Below, one piece after another: positions 26,440 to 34,496 of a stretch of 64,000 bases of DNA; within the stretch, counting starts at the first letter, position 1, and the number at the start of each line of letters is the position of its first letter. The notes below the pieces were generated by a model. It made no database searches and was not told the DNA's origin. It saw only the letters and a list, made by a program, of their open reading frames with translations. The DNA comes from Paenibacillus flagellatus (lineage in GTDB: Bacteria; Bacillota; Bacilli; Paenibacillales; NBRC-103111): contig NZ_QJVJ01000001.1 in the NCBI RefSeq assembly GCF_003217775.1, forward strand, positions 434,001-498,000, read 5' to 3'. The position numbers and the translations under genes were made by a program.

Positions 26440-27081
26440 TTGAACATCATTATTGCGGACGACCATCCTCTGTTTCGGAAAGGGGTTCGAAACTTGCTCG
26501 GCACGACCGACGATCTGAACGTCGTCGGCGAAGCTTCGTCGGGCGACGAAGCGCTGGAGCTGACCGAAGCGCTTCAGCCGGATTTGGTGCTGATGGACAT
26601 CCGGATGCCCGGCGCGAACGGAATCGAGGTAACCCGGCAAATCCGCCAAGCTTACCCGCACATCGAAGTGCTCATCCTGACCATGTTTCGAGACGATCAA
26701 TCCGTCTTCACCGCGATGCAGGCCGGGGCGAAAGGCTACGTGCTCAAGGACGCGGACGAGGACGAGCTGCTTCAGTCCATCCGGATGGTCGGCAGCGGCC
26801 GAGCCGTGTTCAGCTCCGACATCGCGGAGCGGATGATCCGCTTCTTCTCCGCGCCGGCGCCCGCCGATCCGGCCAAGTACCCGGAGCTGTCGGAGCTGAC
26901 GAAGCGCGAGCTGGAAATATTGGAGCGCATCGCCGCGGGGGACAGCAACGCGCAGATTAGCGCGCGGCTGCACATCAGCGTCAAAACGGTCGCGAACAAC
27001 GTCTCCAATCTGCTGAACAAGCTTCAGGTCGCCGACCGCAACGAGGCCGCCAAGCTGCTGCAGCGCATCCGGGACGAGTAG
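26440..27081 (+). CDS. NarL/LuxR-type response regulator, module B
   Basis: 213 residues from a TTG start at 26440 (MNIIIADDHPLFRKGVRNLL), with AAAGGAG about 10 bp upstream. The receiver has Asp53 in LVLMDIRMPGANG and Lys in YVLKDADEDE. The helix-turn-helix reads LTKRELEILERIAAGDSNAQ and SVKTVANNVSNLLNKLQVAD. It is homologous to the module A regulator along its whole length and completes the second membrane protein-kinase-regulator set. A GC-rich stem without a T-run (27084-27101) follows the stop. Confidence 0.92.
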   Translation: MNIIIADDHPLFRKGVRNLLGTTDDLNVVGEASSGDEALELTEALQPDLVLMDIRMPGANGIEVTRQIRQAYPHIEVLILTMFRDDQSVFTAMQAGAKGYVLKDADEDELLQSIRMVGSGRAVFSSDIAERMIRFFSAPAPADPAKYPELSELTKRELEILERIAAGDSNAQISARLHISVKTVANNVSNLLNKLQVADRNEAAKLLQRIRDE

Positions 27082-27083
27082 CC

Positions 27084-27101
27084 GCGGCGGCGGGCCGCCG
27101 C
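27084..27101 (+). other. GC-rich hairpin after module B regulator
   Basis: GCGGCGGC-GG-GCCGCCGC is a perfect stem three bases past the stop codon. No T-run follows, so it would be a weak terminator or a transcript-end stabiliser. Confidence 0.4.
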
Positions 27102-27253
27102 TCCGCTTCAATCCGACAACAAGCTGCCTCGAATATACGTTCGGGCCAGGAAAACGATGGGGCGCCCTTGGGCCCATTGCGGGAGCGGCGCAAATTTAGT
27201 ATGGTTAACGTGGTGTAAAGGAGATTGCCAGACCGGAAAGGGGCACGGAACGC

Positions 27254-28186
27254 TTGTCCGCACGAAAAGTGTATATGGCCGTATTGGTCGCGGCGACCGC
27301 GGCTATTATTTTTGCGATTACGCGGGTGGAAAATTGGGGCGTGCTGTGCATGCTCGTGCTGGCGCTCGCCTTGATCGGCACCCGCAAGGACGCCAAGGCG
27401 ATCAGCTGGGGGCGGTTCATGCCGCTCGGCCTCGTCGTGCTGTTTCTTTTTTTCCTCATCTATAACTATGCGAACCCGATGTGGCACCGCGTCGTCGCGT
27501 ACCAGACGTCCAGCCTCCACCATATCTTCAATTGGAACGAAACGTTCAATGCGATCCCGTTCAACGACGCTTCGTTGTTCCGGATATGGCAGCCGGAATG
27601 GCTGACCCGGTATTTCCAATGGGTGTATAATTACGGCTTCGCGCTGTCGTATTGGATATGCGTCATCCGCGCGTTTTTCACGAAGGACGTGCAAAAGTTC
27701 GGACGGTACTCGCTTGCCGGCTACTTGCTGCAGGTTCCGCTCATTTTGCCGTTCTACAACATTATTCTGCTGCAGGAAGTCTGGTTCGTGCAGGGCACGC
27801 CGGACTTGCTCGAACGGGCGCTGACGCCGGAGCAGCAGTTCTCCACCGCGATGAACTGCTTCCCGAGCATGCACACGTCGATCGCCTTCGCCGGCCTGCT
27901 GCTCTCCCTGCGCGAGAAGAGCGCCTGGTACCGCTGGTGGATCGGGACGTACTGCGTCTCCATCATCGTATCGACGATGTATCTGAAGATCCATTGGGTC
28001 ATCGACGTGTTCGCCGGCATGGCGTTCGCTTACGGCTGCGTCAAGCTGGCCGATTGGATCGTCGGCTCGCGCGCGTACGGCGCCTTCGCCGCACGGTTCG
28101 AGTCGTGGGGCGGCCGCCTGCAGGACCGGTTCGTCGCGAAGCGCGCGGCGAAGGCGCAGCCGATCGACATCCGCCTCGACGATTGA
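27254..28186 (+). CDS. PAP2-type membrane phosphatase/transferase (inositol phosphorylceramide synthase-like)
   Basis: 310 residues with a TTG start (27254) or ATG at 27275. Six or so membrane helices. The phosphatase signature is in the C-terminal half: NCFPSMHTSIAF (SxxH motif) and YLKIHWVIDVFAG (H-x3-D motif), as in the PAP2 superfamily branch that includes fungal inositol phosphorylceramide synthases. The classical first motif KxxxxxxRP is not obvious, as in that branch. It probably dephosphorylates a lipid phosphate or transfers a phospho-headgroup on the outer face of the membrane. A terminator follows, so it is monocistronic. Confidence 0.82.
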   Translation: MSARKVYMAVLVAATAAIIFAITRVENWGVLCMLVLALALIGTRKDAKAISWGRFMPLGLVVLFLFFLIYNYANPMWHRVVAYQTSSLHHIFNWNETFNAIPFNDASLFRIWQPEWLTRYFQWVYNYGFALSYWICVIRAFFTKDVQKFGRYSLAGYLLQVPLILPFYNIILLQEVWFVQGTPDLLERALTPEQQFSTAMNCFPSMHTSIAFAGLLLSLREKSAWYRWWIGTYCVSIIVSTMYLKIHWVIDVFAGMAFAYGCVKLADWIVGSRAYGAFAARFESWGGRLQDRFVAKRAAKAQPIDIRLDD

Positions 28187-28216
28187 GGCTCTGCCGAAGC
28201 CGAAACAGCCAGCCGA

Positions 28217-28242
28217 AAGCCGCTCCGTCGGGCGGCTTTTTT
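28217..28242 (+). terminator. Terminator of the PAP2 gene
   Basis: AAGCCGC and GCGGCTT form a stem with an eight-base loop, followed by TTTTTTCG. It lies about 30 bp past the stop codon. Confidence 0.85.
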
Positions 28243-28299
28243 CGCTTGCCGAAGCGGCTCCAGCAAGGCCGGACACCGGTTTCCCGGCTCCGGTCCCAT

Positions 28300-28328
28300 T
28301 TGATTTCCAGCCTCCGAAACGTTATGAT
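28300..28328 (+). promoter_or_regulatory. Sigma-A promoter of the GT2-GtrA cluster
   Basis: TTGATT (28300-28305) and TATGAT (28323-28328) with a 17-bp spacer, about 50 bp before the ATG at 28382, which has GGAGGAG upstream. Confidence 0.7.
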
Positions 28329-28381
28329 AGGGGCCATAGAGAGAGCCATCTAGCAAAACTTGGATAGTTGGAGGAGAACTC

Positions 28382-29446
28382 ATGTTGGCAACGACAGTAC
28401 AACCGCCCGTGCTCGGCATCGTCGTTCCTTGCTACAACGAGGAAGAGGTGCTGCCCGAAACGGTGCGGCGGCTGACGGACGTGCTCGACCGCCTCGTCCG
28501 CGAGAAGCTCGTAGCCGCGGGCAGCTTCATGCTGTTCGTCGACGACGGCAGCCGCGACAGGACGTGGGAGCTGATCGAGTCGTACCGCCGCACGAATCCG
28601 CGCGTAGCCGGGCTGAAGCTCGCCCGCAACGCCGGACACCAAAGCGCGCTGCTTGCCGGGCTGCACCGCGCCCGTCTGACGGCCGACTGCGCCGTGTCGA
28701 TCGACGCCGACCTGCAGGACGACCCGGAGGCGATTCGCGAATTCGTCGTCAAGTACCGCGAAGGCTTCGACATCGTCTACGGCATCCGGCAAAGCCGCGC
28801 CACCGACACCGCCTTCAAGCGCGGAACGGCGCAAATGTTCTACAAGCTGCTGAGCCGGCTCGGCGCCAAAATCGAATACAATCACGCCGACTACCGGCTC
28901 ATGAGCCGGCGCGCGCTCGACCAGCTCGAACGGTTCAAGGAAGTGAACTTGTTCCTTCGCGGCATCGTGCCGATGATCGGCTTCAAGTCGGCGCGCGTCT
29001 ACTTCGACCGCCACGAGCGGTTCGCCGGCGAATCGAAATATCCGCTCAAAAAAATGCTGTCGTTCGCCTGGGACGGCATCACGTCGCTCAGCGTAACCCC
29101 GATCCGGCTCGTAACGGCGGCAGGCTTCGCCCTGTTCCTGCTCAGCGTCATCGCCGGGCTGTACGCCGTCGTGCAGAAGCTGGCGGGCAATACCGTCACC
29201 GGCTGGGCGTCGCTTATGGTGTCCGTCTGGTTCGTCGGGGGCATCCAGCTGATCAGTCTCGGCCTTATCGGGGAATACATAGGCAAAATATACAAGGAAG
29301 TGAAGCGCCGTCCGCTCTACATTATCGAGAAGGACGCCCGAGCCGAAGCGGAATCGGGGAACGGCGCGGCGGCGGACGGGGACGGCTTCCGCGACGAATC
29401 GGCGGAAGGAGCCGGACGCGTCCTCGGCCGGGAGTACGGACGATGA
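28382..29446 (+). CDS. Polyprenyl-phosphate glycosyltransferase (GT2, GtrB/CsbB-like)
   Basis: 354 residues. The GT2 catalytic domain (about 1-230) has VPCYNEEEVLP at the start, FVDDGSRDRTWELI, the metal-binding VSIDADLQDDP and a HADYRLMSRRALD motif. Two C-terminal helices (about 235-290) anchor it. It should load a sugar from a nucleotide sugar onto undecaprenyl phosphate on the inner face of the membrane. The last 50 residues are Glu/Gly/Ala-rich, a non-conserved tail. It overlaps the next gene by ATGA, and the trio GT2-GtrA-membrane protein matches gtrB-gtrA-type envelope glycosylation clusters. Confidence 0.92.
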   Translation: MLATTVQPPVLGIVVPCYNEEEVLPETVRRLTDVLDRLVREKLVAAGSFMLFVDDGSRDRTWELIESYRRTNPRVAGLKLARNAGHQSALLAGLHRARLTADCAVSIDADLQDDPEAIREFVVKYREGFDIVYGIRQSRATDTAFKRGTAQMFYKLLSRLGAKIEYNHADYRLMSRRALDQLERFKEVNLFLRGIVPMIGFKSARVYFDRHERFAGESKYPLKKMLSFAWDGITSLSVTPIRLVTAAGFALFLLSVIAGLYAVVQKLAGNTVTGWASLMVSVWFVGGIQLISLGLIGEYIGKIYKEVKRRPLYIIEKDARAEAESGNGAAADGDGFRDESAEGAGRVLGREYGR

Positions 29447-29898
29447 ACCCGCTCGCCTGGATCGACCGGTCGTTTCTTCGATTTTTGCTGGTCGGGGTGT
29501 TCAATACGCTCGTCGGCCTTTCCGTCATCGCCCTTCTGCTTCACGTGGCCGGAGCGGGTTACTGGGCGTCCACGTTTATCGGCAACGGCGTCGGAGCGCT
29601 CGTCAGCTACGCCTTGAACAAACGGTTCACGTTCCGCTCGGACGCGAGCGTCGGCCGCAGCCTGTGGAGGTATCTTACCGTTACCGTCGTCTGCTACGGA
29701 CTTTCTTACGGCGTCGGGCTCCTCGGCGGAAAGCTGCTCTCCGCGCTGCTTCCGGCCTTCCCGGAGTCCCGCATCCACGATGCCGCGGCGCTGCTCGGAA
29801 CCGGGCTGTACACGATAGCGAATTATGCGGGGCACAAATATTTTACTTTCCGGACGGTACGAACCGTCTCGGGACAGGCAGGTGAATCGTCATCATGA
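29443..29898 (+). CDS. GtrA family membrane protein (lipid-linked sugar flippase)
   Basis: 151 residues with four hydrophobic segments, the normal GtrA size. The family N-terminus FLLVGVFNTLVGLSVI and the inter-helix signature SYALNKRFTFRSD are clear; HKYFTFRT near the C-terminus repeats the pattern. GtrA proteins flip undecaprenyl-phosphate-linked sugars or support that step. ATGA overlaps join it to the genes on both sides, so the three products are made together. Confidence 0.93.
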   Translation: MNPLAWIDRSFLRFLLVGVFNTLVGLSVIALLLHVAGAGYWASTFIGNGVGALVSYALNKRFTFRSDASVGRSLWRYLTVTVVCYGLSYGVGLLGGKLLSALLPAFPESRIHDAAALLGTGLYTIANYAGHKYFTFRTVRTVSGQAGESSS

Positions 29899-31340
29899 AA
29901 TTCAGACCGGGCACCGGCTTTTGGACGATGGTGGCCGCCGTCGCCGTTTTCGTCTACGTGCTGATGGTGCGCCCGATCGCAGGCATCGCGGACAACGGCG
30001 ACTTTCTGCGCATCATGACGTCCGCCGGGCTCGATTACTTGGACCCGAATCTTTCTTACGAGGACAAATATTTCGGTTACTTCATCCGCGAGTTCAAGCT
30101 GACGTCGATCGGCATCGGTGGCTACGTCTCGACCCAAGTGCCGCTCGTCATTGTGGCGACTTGGCTGAACCGGCTCGTCTTCGACACGACCGTCTTCGAT
30201 ATGCGCTCGATGGCGCTCGTCTACAGTCCGCTGCTGTTGGCCGCCTTCTACGCGGTCATGCGGTTTCACCGGCATTTGCCGCTCGTCTCGCGCATCGCGC
30301 TCGGACTCGCGCTCGTCTTCGTCTTCGCCGACATCGGCTATATCGGCTACTTCAACTCGCTGTTCGGCGAGCCGGTCTCCTTCGTCTTCCTGCTGCTGAC
30401 CGTCGCTCTGGCGCTCGGTCTCGCCCAGTCGGACAAGCCGTCGCGGAAGCTGCTGGTCGCTTTTTTCGTCTGCGCGATCTTCCTGACCGGCTCCAAAGTC
30501 CAGAATGCGCCCGTCGGCATTCTGCTCGCCCTGCTCGGCATCCGCTTCCTTCGGCATCGCGGCGATTCGGCTTGGCGCAAAACGGTAATCGGCTTCTCCG
30601 CCTTCCTCGCCGTCGGCTCGCTCGCCATGTACGTGCTCGCGCCGAAGCAGCTGAAGGAGATCAACATGTACCAGACGGTGTTTTACGGCGTGGTCAAAGA
30701 TTCGCCGACGCCGGAGCGCGATCTGGAGGAGCTCGGCGTCCCGAAGGAGCTGGCCGTCTTGGCCGGGACGAACTTCTTCACGCCGAATACGCCGATCCCG
30801 CAGCGGGATCCGCGGCTGTACGAGTCGTTTTACAACCATATGAGCCATGCGAAAATCGCGCTGTTTTACTTGAAGCATCCGGTCCGTCTCGTCCAGAAGC
30901 TCGAGATCGCCGCCGAGAACGGCATGACGATCCGCCCGTATTACTTGGGCACGTACGAGAAAAGCGAAGGGATGCCGCGCGGCGCCGTGTCCGACAAGTT
31001 CGGCTGGTGGAGCGAGACGAAGCGGACCGTCCTGCCGAATACGCTCTGGTTTCTCGTCCCGTTCTGCCTCCTCTTCTATGCGGTACTCTGGGTATCGCAT
31101 CGAAGGGCGGACGGACTCGGGGGCAAGTTATACGCCGAGACGTTCGCCGTCGTCGGACTCATCGGCATCGTCGCGTTCCTCATCCCGGTCATCGGCGACG
31201 GAGAGGCCGATCTGAGCAAGCATCTGTTCCTGTTCAACGTCTGCTTCGACGTGATGTTCGCCGCCAGCGTGCTGTGGATCGTCCATCGCGCCGTATCGGC
31301 GTTCGGGGCCAAGCGCGGCATCGGAAGCGGGCGGCTCTGA
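29895..31340 (+). CDS. Polytopic membrane protein, candidate GT-C glycosyltransferase
   Basis: 481 residues with about ten membrane helices. The first external loop contains GIADNGDFLRIM, with acidic residues in the position where GT-C enzymes carry their catalytic Asp/Glu, and a larger extracytoplasmic region follows near 240-370. ATGA overlap with gtrA and the upstream GT2 suggests it takes the flipped sugar from undecaprenyl phosphate and adds it to an outer-surface polymer such as teichoic acid or a glycan. It is much shorter than B. subtilis YfhO, which has that role beside CsbB. No named family is recognised, so the transferase assignment is inference. Confidence 0.65.
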   Translation: MKFRPGTGFWTMVAAVAVFVYVLMVRPIAGIADNGDFLRIMTSAGLDYLDPNLSYEDKYFGYFIREFKLTSIGIGGYVSTQVPLVIVATWLNRLVFDTTVFDMRSMALVYSPLLLAAFYAVMRFHRHLPLVSRIALGLALVFVFADIGYIGYFNSLFGEPVSFVFLLLTVALALGLAQSDKPSRKLLVAFFVCAIFLTGSKVQNAPVGILLALLGIRFLRHRGDSAWRKTVIGFSAFLAVGSLAMYVLAPKQLKEINMYQTVFYGVVKDSPTPERDLEELGVPKELAVLAGTNFFTPNTPIPQRDPRLYESFYNHMSHAKIALFYLKHPVRLVQKLEIAAENGMTIRPYYLGTYEKSEGMPRGAVSDKFGWWSETKRTVLPNTLWFLVPFCLLFYAVLWVSHRRADGLGGKLYAETFAVVGLIGIVAFLIPVIGDGEADLSKHLFLFNVCFDVMFAASVLWIVHRAVSAFGAKRGIGSGRL

Positions 31341-31347
31341 ATAACGG

Positions 31348-31389
31348 CAAAAAAACGTCCTTCCGCCTTGTGGGCGGAAGGACGTTTTT
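31348..31389. terminator. Bidirectional terminator
   Basis: AAAAAACGTCCTTCCGCC pairs with GGCGGAAGGACGTTTTT across a four-base loop between two converging genes. T-runs are present on both strands. Confidence 0.92.
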
Positions 31390-31417
31390 CGGTTGGCGCG
31401 CATCGTGCCGCGCTCGC

Positions 31418-32644
31418 TTACGACGCCGCGGCCGCATGCCGGTCTTTCGGCAGCAGCACGGCCAGCACGCCGAGCAGCGGCAAGTAGGCGCACAGCTTCA
31501 TGATGTACGCGATGCTCGTCGCGTCGGCGATCCAGCCGAGCACGACGGAGCCGAGACCGCCGAGACCGAACGCGAGGCCGAAGAACAGTCCCGAGATGAG
31601 GCCGACGTTGCCGGGCAGCAGCTCCTGCGCATAGACGACGATGATCGAGAAAGCCGACGAAAGCACGAAACCGGCGAAAACGCACAGCACTCCCGACCAG
31701 AACAGGTCGGCGTACGGCAGCGCAATCGAGAACGGCGCCGTACCGAAGATAGAGAGCCAAATGATGTTGCGGCGCCCGAACCGGTCCGCGAGCGGGCCGC
31801 CGAAAAACGTCCCTGCCGCCGACGCGACGAGGAACGCGAACAGAAACCATTGCGCGTGCTCGACCGTCACGCCGTAATCGTGGATCAAGTAAAACGAATA
31901 AAAGCTCGTAATGCTCGACATGTATACGTGCTTCGAAAAGACGAGGAACACGAGAATGACGATCGCGAAGACGATTCGGGCTCGGGAGAGCGACATCACC
32001 CGCTCCCCGGCCGACGCCGTCCCGCGCTTCGCCGGCGCCCGTCTGGCCGCCTGCTCCCGCTTGTACCAGCCGGCCACGTAATATTGAATCGCGATTCCCG
32101 CCAGCGCCACGAACGTAAACCAGATGACGCCGAACTGGCCGAGCGGCACGAACAGCACCGCCGTCATGATCGGTCCGAGTGAGCTGCCGATATTGCCGCC
32201 GACCTGGAATATCGACTGGGCGAGCCCGCGCTTGCTGCCCGCGGCCATATACGCGACGCGCGACGATTCGGGATGAAACACCGCGGAGCCGATCCCCATC
32301 GCGATGACGGCGAGCAGGATCGTGGCGAAGTTCGGTGCAAGCGCCAGCATGACGACGCCGACCAGCGTGAAGCAGACGCCGGCGGGCAAAATATACGGCC
32401 GAGGCCGGATATCGGCGTACGTCCCGACGACCGGCTGCAAAATCGAGGCGGTCATGTTCATCGCGAACGCGATCAGGCCGATCTGCTTATAAGACAGCTG
32501 CAGCGAATCTTTCAGGATCGGGAACAGCGCCGATACGGTCGACTGCATCGAATCGTTCAGCAAATGAACGATGCTGATGGCGAACAAAATCGGAAAAACG
32601 GTATTCGCGACGGGGGCCGTCGCTTGGATAGCGGGTCTTGCCAC
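31418..32644 (-). CDS. MFS transporter, fosmidomycin-resistance (Fsr) type
   Basis: 408 residues with 12 predicted membrane helices in two halves. The N-terminus HLLNDSMQSTVSALFPILKD followed by LSYKQIGLI is diagnostic of the Fsr branch, as are GSAVFHPESSRVAYMAAG and FQVGGNIGSSLGPI. Members export drugs such as fosmidomycin by proton antiport; the natural substrate here is unknown. ATG at 32644 with GGAGGAGATGAC upstream. Monocistronic: terminators lie on both sides. Confidence 0.93.
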   Translation of the reverse strand: MARPAIQATAPVANTVFPILFAISIVHLLNDSMQSTVSALFPILKDSLQLSYKQIGLIAFAMNMTASILQPVVGTYADIRPRPYILPAGVCFTLVGVVMLALAPNFATILLAVIAMGIGSAVFHPESSRVAYMAAGSKRGLAQSIFQVGGNIGSSLGPIMTAVLFVPLGQFGVIWFTFVALAGIAIQYYVAGWYKREQAARRAPAKRGTASAGERVMSLSRARIVFAIVILVFLVFSKHVYMSSITSFYSFYLIHDYGVTVEHAQWFLFAFLVASAAGTFFGGPLADRFGRRNIIWLSIFGTAPFSIALPYADLFWSGVLCVFAGFVLSSAFSIIVVYAQELLPGNVGLISGLFFGLAFGLGGLGSVVLGWIADATSIAYIMKLCAYLPLLGVLAVLLPKDRHAAAAS

Positions 32645-32677
32645 GTTGTCATCTCCTCCGGGTCGATTGAAATGGAT

Positions 32678-32713
32678 AAAAGCCGCCTTCCCCTTGACGG
32701 GAAAAACGGCTTT
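32678..32713 (-). terminator. Terminator of the YjfB-like gene
   Basis: AAAGCCG and CGGCTTT, with inner TTCCC/GGGAA, form a stem. On the reverse strand CGGCTTTTATCC follows. It lies 30 bp past the stop of the gene at 32744. Confidence 0.6.
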
Positions 32714-32743
32714 GCCTTCCGTCGGCGATTCGCCCCGCGCGCG

Positions 32744-32929
32744 TCAGACGCGAATGTCGAGACGCCCGCCCAAATGCGGCTGAACGCTTTGCTGCAGCAT
32801 CTGCACGAGCTGGGCGCCTTGCGCTTCGGCGTTTTCCTTCGCTTTGTCGAGAAGCCGGATGCCGACCTGCAGCGGAAGATCGCTCTGCTTGAATTGGGTG
32901 AAGGCGGCGCTTAACGAGCCTACGTCCAT
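32744..32929 (-). CDS. YjfB family protein (putative motility protein)
   Basis: 61 residues from ATG 32929 (MDVGSLSAAFTQFKQSDLPL), preceded by GAGGAGGAG; the longer frame is rejected. The pattern matches YjfB: a short N-terminal helix, a central helix KAKENAEAQGAQLVQMLQQS and the closing PHLGGRLDI. The Pfam family is labelled a putative motility protein but its function is unproven. Single gene with its own terminator. Confidence 0.88.
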   Translation of the reverse strand: MDVGSLSAAFTQFKQSDLPLQVGIRLLDKAKENAEAQGAQLVQMLQQSVQPHLGGRLDIRV

Positions 32930-33064
32930 GGAAAGCTCCTCCTCGCGGATCAATCGGATGTCTAACCGATCATACCACGTTTTGCTCCGGACGAACAGCC
33001 CCGTATCGCCATCCCGGAGTTGGGCGACACTGTTACCAGCCCGAACCGAAAGGAGAGTTGAATC

Positions 33065-33220
33065 ATGACCCGTGAAGGCGTCACCGATACGGAACGCGCG
33101 GTGCTATGGTCACGCGGCGAAGCGAAAGCGCCGGCGAAAGCCGACGCGCCCCCCTTCTACCCGCCCCGCTCCCGTCGCACCCGCAAAAAGACCGGTTTCT
33201 GGGCGAAATGGCTGAAATGA
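33065..33220 (+). CDS. Small basic, Pro/Arg-rich hypothetical protein
   Basis: 51 residues, missed by a length cutoff. It has a strong ribosome site (GAAAGGAGAG, 6 bp before the ATG). The N-terminal part is acidic (MTREGVTDTERAVLWSRGEA). The centre is an Ala/Lys linker, then PPFYPPRSRRTRKK, and it ends with an amphipathic aromatic tail TGFWAKWLK. The tail looks suited to membrane or nucleic-acid contact. No family is recognised. It stands alone between the YjfB-like gene and the germination operon. A convincing promoter is not seen. Confidence 0.7.
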   Translation: MTREGVTDTERAVLWSRGEAKAPAKADAPPFYPPRSRRTRKKTGFWAKWLK

Positions 33221-33254
33221 AGCTGCGGCGAGCGAGCCGGCCGCCTCGCCCCCG

Positions 33255-34496
33255 TCAATCGCCTTTTCGCTTCGTCTGATTTACCGTACCGATTCGGCGG
33301 ATCGTCACCTTCGCCTCCACGCTGATCTTGGCACGCATGAACAGACGGTCCCCCGTTTCCCAGTCGGATTTGATCGTTTTCCAGACGCCGTAATGGTTGC
33401 GTCTCAAGTAAGCGTTCAAGCCGGCGACATCCGCCTTATATTCGTTTTGCAGCTTTTTGATCGCATTCGTGACGAGCCGCTCGATCTCTTGGGCGACGCT
33501 TTCCTCCATGTCGCCCAGCGTCCCGTTCTTCAACAGATCGAGCGACTCGAGCGATTCGCCGATCAAGCCTTCCGTCTCGATGGATATCCGAAACCGGGGC
33601 TGGCGAATATCGGACAGATCGGCGGAAATGCTCCGCTTGCTGTTCTGGATGTCGTACACGATGGCGTCGGACTTCGCCTTCGCCTTGATGACGCCCCCCC
33701 GCACCTGGTTGGTAACGAAATTGAGCCCGATCGCCTCCTCTTCGTCCAGAAATCCGACCAGCACGTTCGTCCCGCCCTGGATGACCGCCGCTCCGGCGAC
33801 GGCCGCCTCGACCGAATTGGACTGAACGCTTTGCAGCGCATAGCTTTCGCGCCGCAGAAAATGCTCGTGGATGTCGCCGATCTTCGTCTCCGGAATCATC
33901 CGGGACGTTTTGCGCACGTTTTCCGTTACCGAATTCAAGTACATGACCGGCAGCTTTTCGTTCGGCGGACGTACGTCCAGCACCGAGGCCGCCTCGCTTC
34001 TCGATATCATGATTTTGACGCCCCGGCGCATTTCATGGTCCCGCAAAAAAAAGTCGAGCACGTCGGTTAACATCGCTTTGCTTCTCGCCACTTTTTCGGA
34101 GATGATGATCATTTTCAAATGCTCGAAGTAAGGACTGCGGCTGACCCGGGAGGCGAACTCGCGCGAGATGACGTCCATCGAATCCCCGACCGACGACACG
34201 TTGTAAAACGCGGCCGAGCTTCCTCCGCCCCCTCCGCCGCCGCTTCCGCCCTTGCCTCCGTACTGGAGCGAGCCCGGCGAGACGAATTGATACGTCGCCT
34301 TGAACCGGCGGTCTCCGTGCACTTTGCTGAGCGCGGTCTGCTCCTTCTCCGCCTCGCTCCCCTTCTCGTCCGGCAGGTCGATGGCGACCCCGATGACGAA
34401 TCCCCGCTCGTTGATTTCGACGCGATCCCAACAGCCGGTGCAGAAGACGACAAGCCCGACGGCGGCGACAAGCCGCATAACCGTTCGCTTACCCAT
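33255..34496 (-). CDS. Ger(x)C family spore germination lipoprotein
   Basis: 413 residues. Signal peptide with lipobox VFCTGC (Cys22) followed by WDRVEINERGFVIGVAID, the Ger(x)C hallmark. The two further domains of GerC proteins are recognisable, ending in the family C-terminus NAYLRRNHYGVWKTIKSDWE. It is the outer-surface subunit of a germinant receptor in the spore inner membrane. An unusual glycine tract (GGKGGSGGGGGGGSS, near residues 80-95) is inserted in domain 1. ATG overlaps the end of the GerAB-type gene by 8 bp. No GerAA gene is found beside it. Confidence 0.95.
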   Translation of the reverse strand: MGKRTVMRLVAAVGLVVFCTGCWDRVEINERGFVIGVAIDLPDEKGSEAEKEQTALSKVHGDRRFKATYQFVSPGSLQYGGKGGSGGGGGGGSSAAFYNVSSVGDSMDVISREFASRVSRSPYFEHLKMIIISEKVARSKAMLTDVLDFFLRDHEMRRGVKIMISRSEAASVLDVRPPNEKLPVMYLNSVTENVRKTSRMIPETKIGDIHEHFLRRESYALQSVQSNSVEAAVAGAAVIQGGTNVLVGFLDEEEAIGLNFVTNQVRGGVIKAKAKSDAIVYDIQNSKRSISADLSDIRQPRFRISIETEGLIGESLESLDLLKNGTLGDMEESVAQEIERLVTNAIKKLQNEYKADVAGLNAYLRRNHYGVWKTIKSDWETGDRLFMRAKISVEAKVTIRRIGTVNQTKRKGD

